Below the pieces are notes generated by a model that saw only the letters and a program-made list of their open reading frames with translations, made no database searches and had not been told where the DNA came from. Source: Rhizoclosmatium globosum (Eukaryota > Chytridiomycota > Chytridiomycetes > Chytridiales > Chytriomycetaceae). Taken from it: a stretch of DNA of 64,000 nucleotides. Below, piece by piece: positions 56,581 through 64,000 of this stretch. Numbering within the stretch: the first letter of the stretch is position 1; each line of letters starts with the position of its first letter. A program made the position numbers and the translations under genes. The stretch is taken from positions 124,001-188,000 of the forward strand of contig MCGO01000025.1 in NCBI GenBank assembly GCA_002104985.1. The letters run 5' to 3'.

Positions 56581-56614
56581 ACCAACCAACCAACCAACCA
56601 ACCAACCAACCAAC
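56581..56614. repeat. (CCAA)n tetranucleotide microsatellite
   Basis: About eight uninterrupted CCAA units just upstream of the kinase gene, followed by a CA/CG-alternating patch (ACACGCGCACGCACGCAC). It lies in the presumed promoter or 5' UTR of the kinase. Confidence 0.95.
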
Positions 56615-56646
56615 GACACACGCGCACGCACGCACATTGTCTCTAA

Positions 56647-59600
56647 ATGATGGGCAGCCCGTTGTTGATGTCCGCTTCCGTCTCTGCTCCGGACCGACCG
56701 GTGTCGTCCCAGCACAGCGAGCCAACGAACCCCGCTTCAACTCCACCTTCAACTTTAACCCTCAATCCACTCGCTCCGTTGTCCTTTCACCAATGCGGAA
56801 ACATGAATCCAGAATCACCTTTCACCTGCCCGAAATGCTCAGATACGCCTCCTACTCCTGAGGATCCCTCCACACTCCCTCCCTCCTCTCCCTCTGATTC
56901 CCCTTCAAAGAAGGTAATCCCTAACACCTATTTGTATTAATTCCCGTTATCTATTACGCCCCACTCACTCACCCAAAACCAGCTCACAACTCAACTCCCG
57001 CAAACATACGCCGCCTGTAACCCATCCTTCAATTATGCCCCCGCAGCAAACCCGAAACGAGTCCTCACAAAGCCTAGTAAACCTGCCTTGAACGAGGGCT
57101 GGGATAACGCTGAGAACGACTACATTCTATATGTGAATGATGTGCTAGGGAATCGGGATGATCAGCAGTTGAGTACTTTGCGTTTAAAACGATACAATTT
57201 GGTTGATGAAGGGACTGGGACTGGAGATCTCTGGGTATGGGATGTCCCAGCTCTAGGATGGGTGTGTTTTTGTGGGTGGCGTGGGATGGATTTCGGCTTG
57301 GACAAGGGAGGTTTGCAAGATCATGAGACAAGTCTCCCTCGAATGAAAGATGCAAGTGCGGATTTTGGAATTGTGAGAGATCTTGGTCGAAGATTTCAGT
57401 CAAAGAGAGTGGGAGGAGGAATGGGAACTGTGGATGCTTGATCACTCAAACGTACACCCCATGACCCCAACTACTGTGTTGCTCACACCTGTTTCATGTA
57501 CATAGGTATCATATTTTGGATTTGTTGGGACAAGGAACGTTTGGGCAGGTTGTTAAATGTATGAACATCAAAACTCGGGAACTTGTTGCTGTGAAAGTCA
57601 TCAAGAACAAACCTGCGTACTATAACCAAAGTCTGGTAGAAGTTGCTATCCTGGATATTGTATGGATCTCTCTTGCCTGCTATTCTTGAAAGTCTCTAAC
57701 AACGGTCTTCTTCCATTAGCTCAACAACAAATGGGATCAGTCAGATAAATATCATATCGTGGGGATGAAAGATACCTTTTTATTCAGGAACCATTTGTGC
57801 ATCGTGTTTGAGATGCTCAGTGCGAATTTGTATGAACTCATCAAGCAGAACCAGTTTCGAGGGTTGAGCACGAACTTGGTTCGGGTGTTTGTGAAACAGA
57901 TTCTGGAATGTTTGGTGTTGTTGAGTAAGGCCAAGATTATTCACAGTGATTTGAAGCCGGAGGTTCGTGTGTATTTTTGTTTTCGGTATGGAATCCTGGT
58001 TCTAACATCCACTTTCTTCCGTTCGATTAGAATATTCTTTTAAAAACGTATGCATCGATCAGCATATTGGTAGTTTCTAACGTTCATTTACCCCCAACAG
58101 ACTGACTGAACCTGAAATCAAAGTAATCGACTTTGGCTCCGCATGTCATGAAAATCAGACAATCTACACGTACATTCAATCGCGATTCTATCGATCACCT
58201 GAAGTTCTTGTGGGCTTGCCTTATACATCATCTATTGATATTTGGTCGCTCGGATGTATTGCAGCCGAATTATTTTTGGGACTGCCATTGTTCCCAGGAA
58301 CAAGCGAATACAACCAGATTTGTCGAATTGTTGGCGTTCTTGGAATGCCGCAGCAGTGGATGTGTGATAAAGGAAAGAATGCAAAGAACTTCTTTGTCAA
58401 GCGGGAGGGATCTGTGGGATACCAGTTGAAAACCATAGAAGAATACGTCCGAGTAATTGTTTTTTATTTTGTTTTGATGTCCCGGCTCATTTCTCATTGG
58501 TTTTCTCAGGATACTGGATTGACCGAACAACCCTCAAAACGGTATTTTGCAGGGAATACGTTGGAAGAAATTATCAATTCGTATCCTATGCCTAAAAAGG
58601 AGATGAACTCTGCTGATTTGGAAAAAGGTATGTTGACACAAGTAGTCGTTGATTTCTGACGCCTTTTCTCATCAGAATTAAACAATCGCCGATGCTTGTT
58701 GGATTTCTTGGGTGGCTTATTAAAATTAAATCCTTTGGAACGATGGTCTCCACAGCAAGCCAAAATGCACCCATTTGTTACAGGAGAGCCATTTACAGCA
58801 CCATTTGCGACAAGTCCTGCATTCAGGTTACAACCAAGCGTATTTCAGTCGCCGTCTCCCACAGCCCCAGTGGCGGGCGATGTTGTAAACAATGTACCAG
58901 CCGTATTGGATGTTGATTCTCCGGCATCTACCTCGAGTAACACTCCTTCAGTTGTTCCTACTGTATCTGCTGCTCCTCAACGGCGACCTCGTGCAAATAC
59001 CATGATTCAGGCTGTACCTCCACAACTTCAAAAGATTGTTTCTATGCAGCAGCACAGTGGACCAAACAAAATGTCTCTGAGAAATGCAGCGGCTTCGACA
59101 ACTGGAAACATACCTGGAAACGCGAAACCTTTATCAACAGCGACGTCATCCATGAACAATGACGACTGTCTATATAGCCCGGATCAGAAACCACTTCGAG
59201 ACCACGAGTCTGATGTACCAGAGCTGGAGCTGCCAGGAGGTGTTCGTGACTCTCAACAACAGACTGCGAAAAATCACCCTCTTCGAAAAGCTATTTCCGA
59301 ATCTGTGCATACTCCACAGCAGCACTCATCGTCTCAACTTGGTGGTTCTCCGCTTGCGAACAATTCTATGCCTATTGCTGCAGAAAGTTTAAGCAGCCTG
59401 CAAACGCCTACACATGGTCCTCAAATGATATACTATGAAGGGTCACATATTCCATACACTGTACTGGAAAATTTGAATCCTGGAGGCCCGTCCGACCCTG
59501 CCCAGCAGAATTATCAGCAGCATCCCCGAACCGGCGAAAAAGGAGAGAGGAAAAGCGCTTTGGCAAGTCGGGCACCTAGTTTGCCTGGCCTTGCTGAATG

Positions 59601-60768
59601 GGATCCGTTTGGAAACATTGTCGAGAACTCGAATGGACCTCGAATGATGCCTAACGCTGAACAAAGTGGAATTGCTGCTGCTCCGTATGATATGGGACAG
59701 CGACGAATGTCGTTGAATTCAGAAGCGCAATACGGAAACGCATCACCTCGGTTTCGTATACAACAGGGGTATTCATTTCCAAGTCAAAACCAGAATGTAT
59801 ATTCGTCTTCTCCGCGAAATGCATTTCCATCTTCTCCAAGAAACTCATATCATACGAGTCAGCAGTCTCCATACTCCCAACAGCCTGTTCCACCTCCCGG
59901 CTATTCAGCGTCATCTTACCACTATCCTGCTCAAAGTGGTTTGGGTGTATATGAGGAAGTTCCGGCGAGCCAAACAGCGCCAAACGTTAGTTTCCGCAAT
60001 CGGTCTGTTTCACTTAGTATGCATGGTCAATTCCCGTTAAATCAACTCTGGAATCAACCAATGGCTCCCCCGCCCCAACAACAGCAGCATTTGTCGCATC
60101 AACAACACCATCAACAACACCATCAGCAACAACAACAGCACCAACATCAGCAGCAGCAACAGCAACAGCAACAGTCACGTAATGGAAACGGCAAGAAACG
60201 GCCCCCAAGTATTTCAACCGCCTTAGGGACCAGCCCACAGCACTTCCAGCAGCCCTTTTCAGCTGCACCTGGTCACTATGCATCACTGTCTGCGAACTCG
60301 AATGGGTACTATCCTTCCGCTCTTTCTGCCAATCATATGAATGCATCCAATCCTGATATGAGTGGGATTCCGCCACAACGAATCAACCATCCAGCAAATT
60401 TGGGAATGCGACGACAAAGTGTGCAGTATGGAAGCACGCCTCCCACTTATTCGTCGAGCTATCATAATTCAGGAGTGCGAGGAAGTAGCAGTCTTGTAAC
60501 AGGACCACCTAGTGCGGGTCTTGTGGGAGGTCCGATTCGCGAAGGGAATAGTATGGAATTCCCAAAGACAAACATCCCTCAATCCTCGTCAATGTCAACT
60601 TCAGGGCTATCTGGAGGAAGAGCCCAGCGGTTTTCGAATTTGCCACCAGCAGGCTCGTTGATTGGGGGTGACGATGGTGGGGAGGTGGATGATGGGGGTG
60701 GAGGTGATGAGCAGAGTCAGTCCGCAGATGCCAGAGGAAATGGCAATGAGAAGAAACAGGACAAATAA
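56647..60768 (+). CDS. YAK1: YAK1-type DYRK protein kinase
   Basis: Eight exons, 56647-56913, 56983-57167, 57506-57659, 57720-57962, 58031-58047, 58101-58452, 58510-58627 and 58676-60768, join to 1142 residues. The kinase domain (about 150-475) starts YHILDLLGQGTFGQVVKC, has the Lys in ELVAVKVIKN, the catalytic loop IIHSDLKPENILL, DFG as VIDFGSACHE and the DYRK activation loop TYIQSRFYRSPEVLVG with the self-phosphorylated Tyr. Yak1 kinases act against PKA/TOR growth signals. HSD replaces the usual HCD or HRD. Exon 5 is only 17 nt. A conserved-type N-terminal NEGWDNAENDYILYVNDVLG box is split from the kinase by a 338-nt intron. The C-terminal half is disordered and Gln/Ser/Pro-rich. Confidence 0.9.
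60076..60174 (+). repeat. CAG/CAA tract coding poly-Gln/His in the kinase tail
   Basis: About 100 nt of mixed CAG, CAA, CAC and CAT codons, in frame, giving alternating Gln and His runs. The mixing of CAG and CAA argues against recent slippage of a pure triplet. Confidence 0.9.
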
Positions 60769-60891
60769 ATGGATTATATTGTTTCATTGATTAGTGAATG
60801 TAGTGAATGAGATTGGCTCTGAAATCAAATTGGGTGTCAGTGTCTCCCTTCTCGAATCGCACATTGTTCCCCATTTTTTCATCACGACAGA

Positions 60892-63800
60892 ATGACCACC
60901 GCGACTGGCAGTCCTGAGTCCTTTGGACCAGGTGAGTCGTTAACTCCGAAGCACTGACAGAGCGCTGATTACCAGCACTTAGACTGGGTCGAGGATATGA
61001 CGGGATTGCCCAACTTGAGCGAAACGTCAATCCTGCAAAACTTAAAGAAGCGATTTGCAGCAGGATACATCTATGTAAGCCTTTCGAATATAGCGTGTAG
61101 CCCTAATCGATTCTGCTGCTTCGCGCTCGTAGACTTACACGGGTTCAATTTTGGTTGCTGTCAACCCTTACAAGACCCTCGACATATTCGGCCATGCCTC
61201 AATTGCAAAGTACCAGAGCAAAGACAGACGCCAGAATCCCCCGCATATTTATGCGCTTTCAGATGCTACCATCACCAACATTCGCAATGAAAGAAAGAAC
61301 CAATCTGTCATCATTTCAGGAGAATCCGGGTCTGGAAAGAGTGAAAGTACAAAGTATATCTTGAATTACTTGACTGCTGTGACTTCAAGCGCTACCAATG
61401 CGTCCTGGATCCATCAACAGATTTTGGAGGCTAACACTGTTCTTGAGAGTTTTGGTGAGTTCAAATGCCATATTTGAATATGGATGAATCGGCGGGTGTG
61501 ATACATCGTGATTGCTGCGATTAGATGGGAGGATGTGTCTTTTTGGGGCGTGCCAAATTGGTTTTTGACTGTCCTCACCCAAACAGGAAACGCGAAGACG
61601 TCTCGTAACAACAACTCCTCCCGATTCGGAAAGTTCATCAACGTTCAGCTTGACAGGAAACTGCAAATTGTGGGCGCCAATATCACTAGTTACCTTCTTG
61701 AAAAGTCTCGCGTGGCTCGTCAGGCAAAGCTGGAACGAAACTACCACGTCTTTTATGAACTTGTTGCTGGTGCCAATGAGGACGAAATTCGAGACTATTT
61801 GATCAAACCCGTTTCGAGCTATTACTATTTGGCTCAGAGCGAGTGTACCGAAATTCCTGGCATCAACGAGCGTAGCAAATTCGAAGGCCTCAAATTCTCG
61901 TTGACTGTGTTGAATGTTTCGTTCGAACAGACGGATTGTATTTGGAGGGTCTTGTCTGCGATTCTCTGGCTAGGAAATGTTAAATTCAAGTCTGATAATG
62001 GAAATGAATCTGTTACTATTGATGGCACAGAAGCTATTGCCAATATATCGTCGCTCCTTGGAGTGAATGCGGACAGCTTGAGCAAAGTACTATGTTTCAA
62101 AAAGTTGGTTGTTCGATCTGAGACTACAATGGTTCCCCTGAAGCCGAGCCAGGTTTACAATAATTCAAAAAACGTGGCAGCTACTGAAGCTTTTATTTAG
62201 GCCACTGATAACCGCGACAGTATTGCCAAAAATCTCTACTCCAGCCTCTTCAGAGTCCTACTTGAAATGATCAACTCAACGCTTCAAGCGAGTCCCGACA
62301 AAGACATTCAAAATAGTATTGGTGTGCTGGATATTTTTGGATTCGAAGAGTTTCAGGTTGGAATAGTGTTTAATGTTGTGTTGACTACTTACAGTCTATC
62401 AGGTCAATAGTTTTGAACAATTTTGTATCAACTATACGAATGAAAAGCTTCAAAACTTCTTCAACCAGTTTATTTTCAAGCTCGAGCAGGAAGAGGTAAT
62501 CCAAACTTGGCTGTCCTTCTGCTTACATTATCGTAGTACGAACGCGAAGGTATCAACTGGGAGAAAATTTCGTACGAAGATAATCAAGCGTGTATTGACT
62601 TGATTGAGGTGAGACATAATTCTGAAATTCGTACCTGACTTTCTTCATCAGGCAAAACCTGTTGGTATTCTGGCTCAACTTGATGAGGAGGGGAAGCTTC
62701 CTCGAGGAACTGAAGAATCGTTCTTGATCAAGCTTGAAAAGACTCACGAAAAACACAAGAATTTTACAAAGCCAAAAACCAAAACTGGTGTATTTGGTAT
62801 CAAGCATTATGCCGGCGAAGTTTTGTATCACGTAGAAGGATTTTTGGAAAAGAATAAGGATGCATTGCAAGACGAATTGTTTGACTTACTCAGCAGTTCT
62901 CAGGTTAGACGTTTTTTAATGCAATTTCTTTATCTCAACTTTGTATACACAGCTTACATTTGTCGCATCTCTGATTACACCAAAAGATACTGTTGATAAT
63001 TCAGCTCTTTCTGCTCCTGGAACTCCGAGATTGGGAGCATCCCCACAAGGATCCATGATTAACGTCCATCAATCTTCTGTCTCTCCTTCGCCTTCTTTGA
63101 ACCCCATGCCTGCGAGAATGACGGCCAAAGCAGTAAAACCAACTGCTGGTGGCGCGTTCAAAAACTCGCTTAATTCATTGGTGACAACTTTGGGACTGAC
63201 AACAACCCATTATGTGAGATGCATAAAACCAAATTCATTGATGGAAGCCTTTGCCTTTGAAGATTCCAAAGTTCTTGGTAAGCCAGGCAGTCGTTGTTCA
63301 TGTCAATTAACACATTGTTTGTTTCAGGCCAACTCAAGTATTCTGGAATGTTGGAGACAATCAAAATCAGAAAAGCCGGCTTTCCACTTAGAATTCCATA
63401 CGAGCAGTTTAACATCGAGAATCGATTCATTCTGCCTCCCGAAGCCAAGACGTCTGCGGATGCAAAGTACAAGGCGACAGTCATCGCAGAGGCGTGTCAA
63501 CTTCCGGATGGTACTTGGCAAACAGGTCACTCGAAGATTTTCTTAAAAGCAGAAATGGTACGGCAGTGCCTTTCCATCATTAGACAGTAACATTCACGGA
63601 TACAGCTTCCAGAAATCCAAAAGCGCGTTGCCGAATATCAAACAGCAAGCGTCATCACGATTCAGCGCTACGTGCGTGGATATCAAGCTCGTACCAAATT
63701 CTTACACATGCGCGAAAATGCTATCATAATTCAAAAGCGTAAGTCTTTTGGTAAGATTATATTCCCTAATACGCCTGTTTGAAGATGTGAAGGGTTACTT

Positions 63801-64000
63801 GTATGTAATTCGCTACAAACGAAAGCGGGCGGCCATCATAAAAATCCAATCAGGTTTGTGCACTTGCTTCCAGGATCAAATTTAATTTTTGTCCCAGTTG
63901 CTCGCGGTTGGTTTGCCAGAGACTTATGTCACAAACTCCGGGAAGCTAAAGAGAAGGAACTCCGCGAGGAGATGGAGAGAAAAGAAAGAGAACTTCAAGA
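60892..64000 (+). CDS. Unconventional myosin heavy chain, motor and first IQ motifs (3' end outside window)
   Basis: Thirteen exons are visible, the last cut by the window: 60892-60931, 60983-61074, 61133-61454, 61587-62152, 62201-62356, 62403-62495, 62537-62608, 62652-62903, 62953-63277, 63328-63557, 63606-63738, 63785-63853, 63898-64000. The motor begins almost at once ([18 protein letters not shown]), with no SH3-like domain. P-loop is [13 protein letters not shown] (usually GESGAGKTE), switch [11 protein letters not shown], switch [11 protein letters not shown], and the actin-binding HYVRCIKPN. Loop 2 holds a Ser/Pro-rich insert (about residues 545-590). IQ motifs follow ([16 protein letters not shown]) and then a charged helix. 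Motor wording is closest to class VII/X-type myosins ([19 protein letters not shown]), but the class-defining tail is not in the window. Confidence 0.85.

Overview
This window reads as nuclear DNA of a zoosporic fungus, most likely a chytrid (Chytridiomycota). Coding genes lie on both strands, almost all broken by short GT-AG introns of about 44-70 nt with CTRAC-like branch points and short spacers. Fungal-type genes (YAK1-like kinase, CHD1, RRP8, alpha-SNAP, a SIW14/OCA-type phosphatase relative) sit with a flagellar coiled-coil gene (CFAP184/CCDC96 family) and a DCAF12 gene, which fits a fungus that still makes flagellated zoospores. The species cannot be named from the sequence alone. Exon structures were built by hand from frame, phase and splice sites and are predictions.

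Layout. 0-3 kb: partial F-box/ankyrin-like gene (minus), mitochondrial ribosomal protein bL35, a small low-complexity protein. 3-5.2 kb: malonyl-CoA decarboxylase with a mitochondrial-type N terminus and a C-terminal SKL. 5.3-15.2 kb (minus): an F-BAR/PH/C2/RasGAP protein, a degenerate-bromodomain protein and a vWA/ZZ zinc-finger protein. 15.3-18.4 kb (plus): a PLP decarboxylase of the glutamate/cysteine-sulfinate type and a second F-box/ankyrin-like gene. 18.5-22.9 kb (minus): a large Ser/Pro-rich disordered protein and mitochondrial GatA. 23-29 kb (plus): a coiled-coil protein, a HAD phosphatase of bacterial appearance starting 3 nt after it, and RRP8.

29.4-35.3 kb is the accessory segment. 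Two identical tRNA-Arg(CCU) genes with about 330 bp of near-identical 5' flank face outward as an inverted repeat. They enclose about 5 kb containing AT-rich decayed sequence and one intact membrane-anchored double glycosyltransferase (GT8-like plus GT34-like).

35.3-45.3 kb (plus): a SIW14/OCA-like dual-specificity phosphatase relative lacking the catalytic Cys, three tandem SLC35E/TPT-type sugar transporters, CFAP184, a small basic protein and a FAD monooxygenase. 45.4-64 kb: CHD1 with a 0.9-kb first intron and RD/RS-rich tail, DCAF12 (minus), a doubtful small membrane protein, alpha-SNAP, YAK1-like kinase, and the motor domain plus IQ region of an unconventional myosin cut by the window end.

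Most genes are unrelated housekeeping units. Shared themes are mitochondrial function (bL35, GatA, malonyl-CoA decarboxylase), membrane and cortex signalling (F-BAR/RasGAP, myosin, SNAP), chromatin (CHD1, bromodomain protein), and glycan precursor transport and transfer (three transporters, GT8/GT34).
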